A stretch of DNA of 43,862 bases. Origin: Bacillus sp. FJAT-27225. GTDB lineage: Bacteria; Bacillota; Bacilli; Bacillales; Cytobacillaceae. The translations under genes and the position numbers were made by a program. Numbering within the stretch: the stretch's first letter is position 1; each line of letters begins with the position of its first letter. Location of the stretch: contig NZ_MAYU01000004.1 of NCBI RefSeq assembly GCF_001685025.1, forward strand, positions 1 through 43,862, given 5' to 3'. Positions 9,055 to 16,747 of the stretch are shown one piece after another. The notes under the pieces are model-generated. The model did not search any database. It saw only the letters and a program-made list of their open reading frames with translations, and was not told the DNA's origin.

Positions 9055-9248
9055 CTTTTTCCTCCCGCTTTCTAGTAATTGAAAATCCAGAACTCTTATA
9101 GTAAGTTTAACATACATATAAAATTCTATAAATTCTGTAAAATACCTGTAATCCAAAAAAATAACAAAAAATCAGGTTATTAATAGACGATTATTTCTGG
9201 TAAAAAGTTTCAATTTTAAAAATTTATTTTTAAATGGAGTGTCCCAAG

Positions 9249-9716
9249 ATGCAGCTGCGCAGTGTAGATATGAATGAACAACTCGCAAAGGAAATAATTA
9301 ATTGGAGATATGAACCTCCCTATGATTTGTATAACGGTGATGGATCTCAAGAAGGGATACAGGAGCTGCTTGAAACTCCCTACTATGCTTTAGTTGACAT
9401 AAAAGGGGGACTTATTGGGTTCTATTGCATGGGGGCATCGGCACAGGTGCCGGCTGGAAGAGAGCTTGGGGCTTATCCAGAAGGGTATATAGATGTTGGA
9501 CTGGGTATGAACCCCAGCTTAACAGGTAAAGGCCGCGGCCGGTCCTTTTTTTCATACATTCTTAAAAATCTGGAGTTACATGGCAAACCATTTCGCCTAA
9601 CCGTCGCATCTTTCAATAAAAGGGCAGCCCGCCTTTACGAAACGTTTGGATTCCAGGAGGCCTGCCGGTTTTACCGGGGCCCTATCGAATATATTGTCAT
9701 GACGAAACTTCTTTAG
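9249..9716 (+). CDS. GNAT family N-acetyltransferase
   Basis: A 155-residue single-domain GNAT enzyme. It shows the acetyl-CoA-binding stretch GLGMNPSLTGKGRGRSFF (motif A, Q/RxxGxG/A variant) and the C-terminal NKRAARLYETFGFQEACRF segment typical of RimJ/RimL-like members. ATG 9249 is preferred because GGAGTG lies seven bases upstream; an in-frame ATG at 9234 is inside that region. It is transcribed divergently from yeaC. The substrate cannot be told from sequence; small molecules or protein N termini are both possible. Confidence 0.85.
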   Translation: MQLRSVDMNEQLAKEIINWRYEPPYDLYNGDGSQEGIQELLETPYYALVDIKGGLIGFYCMGASAQVPAGRELGAYPEGYIDVGLGMNPSLTGKGRGRSFFSYILKNLELHGKPFRLTVASFNKRAARLYETFGFQEACRFYRGPIEYIVMTKLL

Positions 9717-9792
9717 GTTTTTGCTAAAAAAGCGAAACTATTTAAATAGGCTTAACGTAATACTTATACGGATTAAGAAAGGGGTCGGAAAC

Positions 9793-10107
9793 ATGAATAA
9801 TACTTCTACAACCTTGAAATGGGTTTCAGGCGGATTGGAATTTTTGCTGGGGGTACCACTGTTGGGCGCGTTCATCGTTATTTCAACTGGTTATTCCGCA
9901 TTGTTTTTCATGGCCATTCTTCATATCGTGACAATCGTTTTTGCGTCCAGGGAAAACGAGCCTAAGGGAGGAAACATCCTGGGGCTCATTACCTCTCTAA
10001 TTGCCTGGATTCCCTTCGTTGGCATGTTTATGCATATGGTTTCAGCAATTGTCATCCTGATTGATGCCTATCGCTCTCAAAACAGAACCGCGCGCCAAAG
10101 CTGGTAA
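9793..10107 (+). CDS. Small membrane protein of unknown function
   Basis: A 104-residue protein with three hydrophobic segments (about residues 10-35, 38-55 and 65-92) separated by a short charged loop ASRENEPKGG. ATG 9793 follows GAAAGGGG at a normal distance; an upstream in-frame codon at 9721 has no such site. It lies 76 bases after the acetyltransferase on the same strand and ahead of a shared terminator, so the two may be co-transcribed. No family was recognised with certainty. Confidence 0.7.
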   Translation: MNNTSTTLKWVSGGLEFLLGVPLLGAFIVISTGYSALFFMAILHIVTIVFASRENEPKGGNILGLITSLIAWIPFVGMFMHMVSAIVILIDAYRSQNRTARQSW

Positions 10108-10143
10108 GGAAAGAGTCACATATCGGGAATCCTTTTTTGACAA

Positions 10144-10172
10144 AAAGACAGCTGATCCGCTCAGCTGTCTTT
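10144..10172. terminator. Bidirectional terminator between convergent genes
   Basis: A perfect 12-base-pair stem, AAAGACAGCTGA with TCAGCTGTCTTT around a five-base loop, lies between the small membrane protein gene and the convergent MurE-like gene. A/T runs on both sides let it serve both strands. Confidence 0.85.
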
Positions 10173-10178
10173 AAATGT

Positions 10179-11648
10179 TTAACCATTAATTGGCTCGACT
10201 ATCTTTCCTTCGGTAAGGAAGTAATAAATTGTGTCTATGTCGCTTTTTGTTTTATACGTATACTCGTCTTTGTAAGGTTCCGGGCCTTTACCAGTTATAA
10301 TGAGCCCATCGCCTTGTCCCAATGAACCCATGGCATGAGCAATTGCTTCTGTACGGTCCTCGATGACAGTAATGTTTTGATACGGTTTGCTTAGTTCCTT
10401 TAACTCCTCGACCATCTGCTCCTTATCTACTCCATTTAAATCATCGAGAGTTAAAAACACATGGCTGCAGATTGCCTGACTGATTTTCACCATTTCTTCC
10501 CGCTTCGTAGGATCCCGCCTGCCCCGAAAACCAAAAATATGATAAAGATTATTTTCCACACAGTGGCTTGCAGTTTCAAGAGCATGAATTAACCCATCAG
10601 GTGTATGGGCATAATCCACAATGGCTCTTGCACCCAAGGGAAGGTCAACTTGCTCAAACCTTCCAGGAACTCCTTGGAAGCACTCCAAAGCACGAATAAT
10701 TTGCTGGGGTGTTAATCCTATTGCCCTCGCACAAATATAACTTCCCAAGGCATTGTAAACATTATGCTTTCCTGGAATCCTCATAGTAAGACTATACTCT
10801 TGTCCGTTATCGTCTATGACCAAACACAATGTTGGAACAGTCATAAACGACTTAAGGTAAATGGCTTCTTTCTTATTGCTGTTGCCGTATGATATCGAGG
10901 GCACCTTTTCGGCAGCCAGCTCCTCAGCCATTCTTTCGCCCCAGGGAGTGTAGGCTCCAATTATGCCCTTTCCTCCAGTTTTCAGGCATTTAAATATTTT
11001 TTTCTTCGCCTGAAAATACTCTTCAAAATCGGAATGATAATCCATATGCTCATGGCTTAAATTTGTGAAAATAGCGTAGTCAAGCATTGGGCCTGCCAAG
11101 CGGAACTGGTCCAGGCCATGTGAGGACACTTCCATTATAATAAATTCATCCTTGCTTTCATGAATCATTTTTTGAAGAGATACCGCATCTGGTGTAGTTA
11201 GACTGGATTCATGTCTGCTTCCATTAAAAACATACTCCACCGTCCCCAGAAGAGAGGATGTTTTCCCATTGAAAGACAAGATATGGTGAAGAAGATAAGC
11301 TGTTGAGGTTTTTCCATTTGTTCCGGTAATGCCAACAATTATATGTTTATTTTGGGGATGTCCATAAAAGGTATTCGCCAAAACGGAAACGATTTGCCTT
11401 GAATTATGTACTTTGTAATACGGGACAGGCAGGCTATCAAGTTCTTGTTCACCAATTACGGCGGCGGCGCCGTTTTCAATCGCCGAATCAATATAAACAT
11501 GCCCATCCTTATCGTGTCCCTTAATGGCTACGAATAGATTACCCTTTTTAATTTTCCTTGAGTCAGACTCAATCCCGTTAACTACTATCGTTTCATCATT
11601 ACAGGATAGTCCTACCCGGCGAAGTAATTCACTTAAAGTAATCTGCAT
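10179..11648 (-). CDS. Stand-alone MurE-like Mur ligase
   Basis: A 489-residue ATP-dependent amide ligase of the Mur ligase family, closest in layout to MurE (UDP-MurNAc-tripeptide synthetase). The N-terminal UDP-substrate domain includes GIESDSRKIKKGNLFVAIKG. The central ATPase has the P-loop GITGTNGKTSTAYLL, FTNLSHEHMDYH, and the AKKKIFK lysine that is carbamoylated in the family. The C-terminal domain has VDYAHTPDGL. The mDAP-selecting DNPR motif of Bacillus MurE is not present; the corresponding place reads LDDLNGVDKEQ, and the usual GKGHE motif is GKGPEPY. It is alone, not in a cell-division cluster. ATG 11648 (MQITLSEL) with GGGGAA upstream fits the family N terminus. It is either a second MurE with another third residue or a ligase for a different acceptor. 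Confidence 0.8.
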   Translation of the reverse strand: MQITLSELLRRVGLSCNDETIVVNGIESDSRKIKKGNLFVAIKGHDKDGHVYIDSAIENGAAAVIGEQELDSLPVPYYKVHNSRQIVSVLANTFYGHPQNKHIIVGITGTNGKTSTAYLLHHILSFNGKTSSLLGTVEYVFNGSRHESSLTTPDAVSLQKMIHESKDEFIIMEVSSHGLDQFRLAGPMLDYAIFTNLSHEHMDYHSDFEEYFQAKKKIFKCLKTGGKGIIGAYTPWGERMAEELAAEKVPSISYGNSNKKEAIYLKSFMTVPTLCLVIDDNGQEYSLTMRIPGKHNVYNALGSYICARAIGLTPQQIIRALECFQGVPGRFEQVDLPLGARAIVDYAHTPDGLIHALETASHCVENNLYHIFGFRGRRDPTKREEMVKISQAICSHVFLTLDDLNGVDKEQMVEELKELSKPYQNITVIEDRTEAIAHAMGSLGQGDGLIITGKGPEPYKDEYTYKTKSDIDTIYYFLTEGKIVEPING

Positions 11649-11895
11649 CTTCAATTCCCCATTATCATCCTTTTGATCTTTAGTATTTTTCTTATTCTGA
11701 TAAATTATCACAAAATCACTATACACAAAAAAGGATAAGGAATTAAACAAAGGGGGAGCGGAATGAACAAAATAGTCTTAAATACCCTTTACCTATCCAG
11801 ATTATGTTAGTAGAAACGGACACTTTTTTACTACCCATGAACCTTAAGCCCAATGCCAATTATGTAACTGAGAAGGCTTTAGCAAACAATAAAAT

Positions 11896-11922
11896 GGCTG
11901 CCCCGAAACTAACGGGACAGCC
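11896..11922. terminator. Hairpin terminator downstream of the cupin gene
   Basis: Arms GGCTGCCCCG and CGGGACAGCC (one mismatch) enclose a seven-base loop. T-rich sequence follows on the plus strand and A/T-rich on the other, so it probably ends the cupin transcript on the minus strand and may act both ways. Confidence 0.65.
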
Positions 11923-11949
11923 TGTTTTTATTTTATTCTTTTTAGTGTT

Positions 11950-12327
11950 TTAATACCTGATTACGTCCATTGGCATCGGGCCTGCTACACCGATAAAAAT
12001 GAAGCGCTCATCTCCAGTATTTTTCATCCCATGATGCTCTCCTGCTCTGGAGATAATCATGTCCCCTTTTTTAATTTCAACTTCTTCACCGTTCCCAGGA
12101 TAGAAAACCCCTGTTCCCTGGATACAAATCCAAAAATCATCTGCTTTCGAATGTGAATGATTGAAGCAAGTCTGACCAGGTTCAATGCCCCAAATAACAG
12201 CAGACGTTTTATCTGTTTCATAGATTAACGTCCTTTTCCCTGCCTCTGAATCAAATTGGAGCACTTCATCAATTTTGAAAAGCCTGCCATCCATCATGCT
12301 TTTTTCCTTAGTTGCCATAGTGGCCAT
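11950..12327 (-). CDS. Single-domain cupin protein
   Basis: A 125-residue cupin. The first metal-binding motif is HSHSKADDFWICIQGTGVFYPG: two His of the pattern are present, and the usual Glu position is replaced by Asp residues. The second motif is GDMIISRAGEHHGMKN, with the expected His. It can be expected to bind a divalent metal in a small beta barrel. GAAAGGGG lies about ten bases before ATG 12327; ATG 12318 is an alternative. It is monocistronic, between a terminator and the REP-like element. The substrate is unknown; cupins of this size may be isomerases, dioxygenases or small-molecule sensors. Confidence 0.75.
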   Translation of the reverse strand: MATMATKEKSMMDGRLFKIDEVLQFDSEAGKRTLIYETDKTSAVIWGIEPGQTCFNHSHSKADDFWICIQGTGVFYPGNGEEVEIKKGDMIISRAGEHHGMKNTGDERFIFIGVAGPMPMDVIRY

Positions 12328-12364
12328 TTAAGTTAACCCCTTTCATTATACTTTTATATTTTTG

Positions 12365-12547
12365 ATATAAGAGGAACTTATAAGTTTTGCCCTTTAATTT
12401 TCGCTACAGGCGCTTGGCTTTCCGTGGGGCGTGCGGTGAGCCTCCTCGGCGCATGCGCCTGTGGGGTCTCACCTGTCACGCTGCTCCCACAGGAGTCTTC
12501 GCGCCTTCCACTTCAATTAAATTAAGATTCTATAGTTCCTCTTATAT
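12365..12547. repeat. REP-like palindromic element with terminal inverted repeats
   Basis: A 183-base GC-rich element between two AT-rich genes is bounded by nearly perfect 17-base inverted repeats: ATATAAGAGGAACTTATA at the left and TATAGTTCCTCTTATAT at the right. Inside are further self-complementary blocks (GCGCATGCGC, and CCCACAGG against CCTGTGGG). The right inner part is homologous to the shorter copy at 15644-15701. Similar GC-rich interspersed elements are common in Bacillaceae intergenic regions. It carries no open reading frame, so it must be non-autonomous. Confidence 0.75.
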
Positions 12548-12582
12548 AATTTAAATTGGCAACGCATGTTCTGAAACCTTGA

Positions 12583-14229
12583 CTAAATTTTAGGTAATGT
12601 TCCTGGAAGAAGATAGGCCTGAATGAGAATAATGACAATAACCAGTGCTACGAGCATGAGTGAATACTTGATCGTCTGGCGGAAGATTTCGTTTTCCCTG
12701 CCTGCAAGCCCAACCGCACCGGCGGCGACCGCTATCGATTGAGGTGAAATCAGTTTTCCCATAATAGCGCCTGTCATATTAGCCGAGATGGTCAACAGCG
12801 GATTTAACTGAAGGTATTCAGCTGTAACCTGCTGCATTTTACCGAATAGGGCAGCAGATGAAGTAACGGAACCAGTCAGGAATACCCCAAGCCAGCCCAG
12901 GATTGGCGAGAAGATGATAAAGATTTTTCCTGTTTCAACAAACGCAAGACCAAGTGTGAAAGATAGGCCAGAGTAATTAGACAAATAGGCGAGGCCTAGA
13001 ACCGATGCAATGGTTATAAGTGAGAATTTAAGCTGATTTACAGTTTCCCCAAGAACCTTTACAGCGGTTCCTGGCTTGATTCTCAGGATGAAAATTGAAA
13101 CGATGGCAGTTAGCATCAATGCTGTGCCGGCAGCTGAGAAATAATCCCAACGATATCCTGCCGCATAAACTTCTGCTTGCTTAACAATTGGTGCTGCTTT
13201 GTAGACAACTCCGCCAAGACCAGGCCAGTTGTCAATACTTACGAACCATTTCAGATCGTTTAAAACCCAATTTTTGAAGCTAGGCGTACCCCAAACAGTC
13301 ATAACACCCATTAGAATATAGAATGGCGACCAGGCATGAATAATTTCCCCAGCTGAATATTTCTTCTGTTCCCCTGAAGTTGTTTCTTTTTCATCAGGGA
13401 ACCGGTATATCGTTTTAGGTTTCCAGACTCTTGTAAAGGCAGCAAGAGCCAGCAGGGAGATAACGGAAGAAATTATACTTGGCAAAATTGGTCCCATATA
13501 TTTCGTAATAAAGTAGAATGGGATGGCAAAGCCAATGCCTGCAACAAGTGCAGCAGGGAGGACCTCAACCGTTTTCTTCCAGCCTACCATTACGAACAAC
13601 ATAAAAATCGGGATGATAATTGAGATGAAGGTAACCTGGGTGCCTACCGCATGAGAGATTACCTTTTCATCAATGCCTGTTACAGAAGACATCATAATGG
13701 TTGGTGTTCCGACTGGCCCGAAAGGCACTGGCGGGACGTTTGCGACAAGGCTGATTACTGCAGCCTTCAAAGGATTAAATCCCAGCCCAATCAGCATAGC
13801 AGCAGCTATTGCTACTGGTGCCCCCTGGCCGGCAACTCCTTCAAGAAAGGAAGAAAAGCAGAATGCGATTACAAGTGCCTGAATTCTTCTGTCATCGGAA
13901 ATCGATGAAATTGAACTTTTAACAATATCAAACTTTCCCGATTTCACTGTAAGGTTGTATAGGAACACCGCAGCAATGATGATCCAGCCAATCGGGAAAA
14001 GCCCATTCACCATTCCAAGCAGGGTGGCCGAGATTGCTGCGGTGAACGGCATTTTATAAACAAGAATAACCGTAACTAATGCAATTAATAATGTAAGTAA
14101 TCCTGCTATATGGCCCTTCATGCGTTTAAATGCCAATGCCCATATCAGGAAAAAAATCGGTATGGCTACGACAAAGGCAGTAAGAACGATGTTATCGCCA
14201 AGAGCTGCATAATTTTGAGTCCATTGCAT
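12583..14229 (-). CDS. lctP: L-lactate permease (LctP/LldP family)
   Basis: A 548-residue transporter with about 12-14 membrane segments, of the lactate permease family that moves L- or D-lactate and glycolate with protons. Recognisable parts are the N-terminal MQWTQNYAALGDNIVLTA, the conserved FSSFLEGVAGQGAPVAIAAA region, NVPPVPFGPVGTP, and SAALFGKMQ...GKLISPQSIAVA near the C terminus. AAAGGTG lies about nine bases before ATG 14229. It follows a D-2-hydroxyacid dehydrogenase on the same strand with a weak hairpin between them. A perfect Rex operator lies upstream of the pair, so the permease is probably controlled by the NADH/NAD+ ratio as in B. subtilis. Confidence 0.92.
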   Translation of the reverse strand: MQWTQNYAALGDNIVLTAFVVAIPIFFLIWALAFKRMKGHIAGLLTLLIALVTVILVYKMPFTAAISATLLGMVNGLFPIGWIIIAAVFLYNLTVKSGKFDIVKSSISSISDDRRIQALVIAFCFSSFLEGVAGQGAPVAIAAAMLIGLGFNPLKAAVISLVANVPPVPFGPVGTPTIMMSSVTGIDEKVISHAVGTQVTFISIIIPIFMLFVMVGWKKTVEVLPAALVAGIGFAIPFYFITKYMGPILPSIISSVISLLALAAFTRVWKPKTIYRFPDEKETTSGEQKKYSAGEIIHAWSPFYILMGVMTVWGTPSFKNWVLNDLKWFVSIDNWPGLGGVVYKAAPIVKQAEVYAAGYRWDYFSAAGTALMLTAIVSIFILRIKPGTAVKVLGETVNQLKFSLITIASVLGLAYLSNYSGLSFTLGLAFVETGKIFIIFSPILGWLGVFLTGSVTSSAALFGKMQQVTAEYLQLNPLLTISANMTGAIMGKLISPQSIAVAAGAVGLAGRENEIFRQTIKYSLMLVALVIVIILIQAYLLPGTLPKI

Positions 14230-14317
14230 AATGGGTTACACCTTTCTTTCACAATTGGTCTATAAACGATATAAAACGAAAACTTTGTGAAATACTGAAC
14301 AATCTTAGGGAAAAGAA

Positions 14318-14339
14318 GCAGGCAGAACAAGCTGCCTGT
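14318..14339 (-). terminator. Hairpin between dehydrogenase and lactate permease genes
   Basis: Arms AGGCAG and CTGCCT (extended by a few weaker pairs) lie just after the dehydrogenase stop. On the minus strand GCTTCTTTTCCC follows, so it may partially terminate or protect the upstream message rather than fully separate the genes. Confidence 0.5.
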
Positions 14340-14353
14340 CTCTTTACCGATAA

Positions 14354-15322
14354 TTACTTTGCGTCTACTCCGTTAACCACATATAAAGGAGCCTCGTCGT
14401 TTAATACCTTTTTGATGTTGCCTGCAGCCATTTCAGCCATCGAGTCACGGGCTTCAAATGTTGCATTGCCGATATGCGGAGTCAGAACAACATTTTTTAG
14501 CTTTTTCAAGCCTTCGCCAATTTCCGGCTCGAATTCGAAGACGTCAAGAGCTGCGCCTTCAATCACTTTTTCCTCAAGAGCCTTGATTAAGGATGCCTCT
14601 TCGACAATCGGACCGCGTGCGCAGTTGATCAGGTAGGCAGTTGGTTTCATCATTTCAAATTGCTTTGTACTGAACATATGCTTCATGCTTGGATTGTAAG
14701 CACAATTTAATGTAATAAAGTCTGAAGATGCGAGCAGTTCCTCAAATGAAACATAGGTAGCACCCAGTGCCTCTTCCACCTCAGGGCTCTGCTGTCTAAT
14801 ATCGCTGTATAGAACCCTCATATCGAAACCGCGTGCACGCTTTGCTACTGCCTGGCCAATCTGGCCAAAACCAATAATACCAATTGTTTTGCCTGAAACT
14901 TCACGCCCACGGAAATAAAGAGGTGCCCAGCCATTAAAGCCTACAGTCCGGCACACTTCATCTCCTTCAGCAATTCTTCTTGCTGCAGCAAGTACGAGGG
15001 CAAATGTCAGTTCAGCAGTAGATGCTGTTGAAGCAATCGGTGTGTTAGTAACAGGAATACCTTTTGAAGCAGCATATTCAAAATCGATATTATTAAAACC
15101 AGCACCGTAGTTGGCAATGATTTTAAGATTTGGTGCCTGGTCAATAATTTCCTTACTTACAGGAGTAGAAAGAAGACTTAAAAGCGCGTCCTTGTCTTTA
15201 ATGCGATCTTTCAATTCCGCCTCTGAAATCAATTCCTCAACAGGAAAGATTTCTACCTCATGATCTTCAAGAAGCTCTAGCCCAATTTTCGGAATTTCTC
15301 CAGCAACTAAAATTTTTGCCAT
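14354..15322 (-). CDS. NAD-dependent D-2-hydroxyacid dehydrogenase
   Basis: A 322-residue enzyme of the D-isomer-specific 2-hydroxyacid dehydrogenase family. It reduces a 2-oxoacid (glyoxylate, hydroxypyruvate or pyruvate-like) to the D-hydroxyacid. The Rossmann motif GFGQIGQAVAKRARGF is followed by an Asp at the end of the next strand (VLYSDI), which favours NAD over NADP. The catalytic Arg is in NCARGPIVEEASL, the Glu in VFEFEPEIG and the His in VVLTPHIGNAT. ATG 15322 (MAKILVAGE) has GAGGTG six bases upstream. It precedes lctP, and the Rex operator sits in its promoter, both consistent with a fermentative lactate or glycolate role. The exact substrate is not determined by sequence. Confidence 0.87.
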   Translation of the reverse strand: MAKILVAGEIPKIGLELLEDHEVEIFPVEELISEAELKDRIKDKDALLSLLSTPVSKEIIDQAPNLKIIANYGAGFNNIDFEYAASKGIPVTNTPIASTASTAELTFALVLAAARRIAEGDEVCRTVGFNGWAPLYFRGREVSGKTIGIIGFGQIGQAVAKRARGFDMRVLYSDIRQQSPEVEEALGATYVSFEELLASSDFITLNCAYNPSMKHMFSTKQFEMMKPTAYLINCARGPIVEEASLIKALEEKVIEGAALDVFEFEPEIGEGLKKLKNVVLTPHIGNATFEARDSMAEMAAGNIKKVLNDEAPLYVVNGVDAK

Positions 15323-15398
15323 GTTGTACACCTCTTCTGTATTTTTGAACTACTTTCCTGCCTGCTTATCATTAAGCAGGCGAGTTGTCAGCGAAATA

Positions 15399-15416
15399 TT
15401 GTGAAATATTTCACAA
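15399..15416. promoter_or_regulatory. Rex operator upstream of the hydroxyacid dehydrogenase
   Basis: TTGTGAAATATTTCACAA is a perfect 18-base palindrome that fits the known Rex site (TTGTGA-N6-TCACAA). It lies about 80 bases before the dehydrogenase start. A promoter-like TTGAAT-17-TAATAT on the minus strand lies just upstream, which would put the operator close to the transcription start. The window encodes Rex itself at 37141-37806. Confidence 0.85.
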
Positions 15417-15562
15417 GTTCTACTATTATATTACTGTAGTAATTTTTTGAATTCAACTAGATTGGCAATGATTTCATTTATTTGTCATAATTGACGGAAT
15501 TTTGTCAGTTTATGTTCGATTTATTTTAAAAGCTTCAATACATAATGTTCAAACAAAAAAAT

Positions 15563-15588
15563 CCACTCCCCTATTTGAAAGGAAGTGG
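15563..15588 (-). terminator. Terminator of the nupNOPQ-type operon
   Basis: Arms CCACTCCC and GGAAGTGG (one mismatch) are followed on the minus strand by ATTTTTTTG. It is the first T-tailed hairpin after the last permease gene, about 200 bases downstream. Confidence 0.65.
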
Positions 15589-15643
15589 TTATAGCTTTTG
15601 AAACATATAAAGCAACAATAGAATGAATCAGGTTTTCCCCATT

Positions 15644-15701
15644 CTGTTGATTGGAGCGGAAGACACGAAGACTCGTTCGAAAATGGAGCGGAAATCAACA
15701 G
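15644..15701. repeat. Internally deleted copy of the REP-like element
   Basis: A 58-base element is bounded by the nine-base inverted repeat CTGTTGATT / AATCAACAG. Its left half (GGAGCGGAAGACACGAAGAC) matches, on the opposite strand, the GAAGTGGAAGGCGCGAAGAC part of the 183-base element at 12365-12547. The middle is missing, so it looks like a collapsed member of the same family. Confidence 0.65.
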
Positions 15702-15787
15702 TAATGTTAATTAATTTAGATTTTTTCATATAATAAAGACTTTTCGTTTACTATATTTATAAAGCTTATTCATTCCAACGTGTTCAA

Positions 15788-16747
15788 TTATCTTTTTCCT
15801 TTGTCATAAATTTCACCCAACGCCCTTGGTGCGCGGTTTGATTTAGAGAAAAAGATTAATAACAATAACGTTATTACATACGGCAAAATCATGAATAAAT
15901 CAGTGTAACTGCTTGGCAATGCCATTGACTGGGCAATAAACGCTCCCCCGGATTTTGCAAAACCAAATAATAAACAGGCGGCTAACGTAGGGAGAATCCT
16001 CCAATTGCCAAAAATTAATGCAGCAATTGCCAAGAATCCATATCCCATATAAATATTTGATGAAAAGTTGGCTGAAATGGAGTAAGCAAAACACATACCG
16101 CCCAGACCTGCCAACAGGCCCGATATCAGAACCGCCGAAAATCTAATTTTTGATACATCTACACCTGCAGCATCCACTGCATGGGGATTTTCCCCGGCTG
16201 CTCTTAAGCGCATGCCAAATTTTGTTTTATATAAAAGGTACCAGGCAAAAATGGCAATCACGATGATGATTACTTGGAACGGATACACATTCGTAAAGAC
16301 TGCACCAATCACTGGTATATCGGCTAAACCTTCAATCGTAAACCGCTCCGAAACACCCAAACGAAACTTGTCCGAAGCCGATCCGAATACGAGTGCATTT
16401 ATTTGTGTCGTTAAGAAAGTCGTTAATGCCAAAGCCAAAATATTAATTACAACACCGCTGATAACTTGGTCTGCCTTAAACTTAATACTTAGTACAGCAT
16501 GGATAATCGAAAACGACATCCCGCCAATCATGGAAAACAGGAACGCAACATAAACGAGTTCTTGAATATCAGTGCCAGAAGCATTTGCGATTAAAACTGC
16601 AGACAGCGCTCCGATGAATGCCCCAAAGCCTTGAAAGCCTTCAAGCGCCAAATTGGTAATACCACTCTTTTCACTGTATATACCGCCTATCGCAATAATA
16701 AAAAGAGGCAGAGCAAAGGATAATCCATCAATAATTACTGTATCCAT
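15788..16747 (-). CDS. nupQ: Nucleoside ABC transporter permease (NupQ-type)
   Basis: A 319-residue integral membrane permease of the BPD_transp_2 (branched-chain amino acid/sugar/nucleoside) family with 8-10 hydrophobic segments. Features are GGIYSEKSGITNLALEGFQGFGA near the N terminus and AAGENPHAVDAAGVDVSKIR, the cytoplasmic loop that contacts the ATPase. It is the last gene of a four-gene operon and overlaps the preceding permease by one base. With NupP it would form the membrane channel for nucleoside uptake. Confidence 0.88.
   Translation of the reverse strand: MDTVIIDGLSFALPLFIIAIGGIYSEKSGITNLALEGFQGFGAFIGALSAVLIANASGTDIQELVYVAFLFSMIGGMSFSIIHAVLSIKFKADQVISGVVINILALALTTFLTTQINALVFGSASDKFRLGVSERFTIEGLADIPVIGAVFTNVYPFQVIIIVIAIFAWYLLYKTKFGMRLRAAGENPHAVDAAGVDVSKIRFSAVLISGLLAGLGGMCFAYSISANFSSNIYMGYGFLAIAALIFGNWRILPTLAACLLFGFAKSGGAFIAQSMALPSSYTDLFMILPYVITLLLLIFFSKSNRAPRALGEIYDKGKR

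Larger units (their letters stand above)
15332..15787. other. Gene-free stretch of 456 bases
   Basis: It contains the promoter and Rex operator of the hydroxyacid dehydrogenase, a GC-rich hairpin at 15362-15380 in the leader (CCTGCTT with AAGCAGG), the nup operon terminator (15563-15588), and a shortened REP-like copy (15644-15701). No coding sequence with a ribosome site was seen. Confidence 0.7.

Noticed and set aside
11763-11810. Fifteen-codon plus-strand mini-frame with a strong GGGGGAGCGGA site
   Set aside because: Too short to support as a gene, no downstream cistron it could lead, and the following sequence holds only the terminator at 11896.
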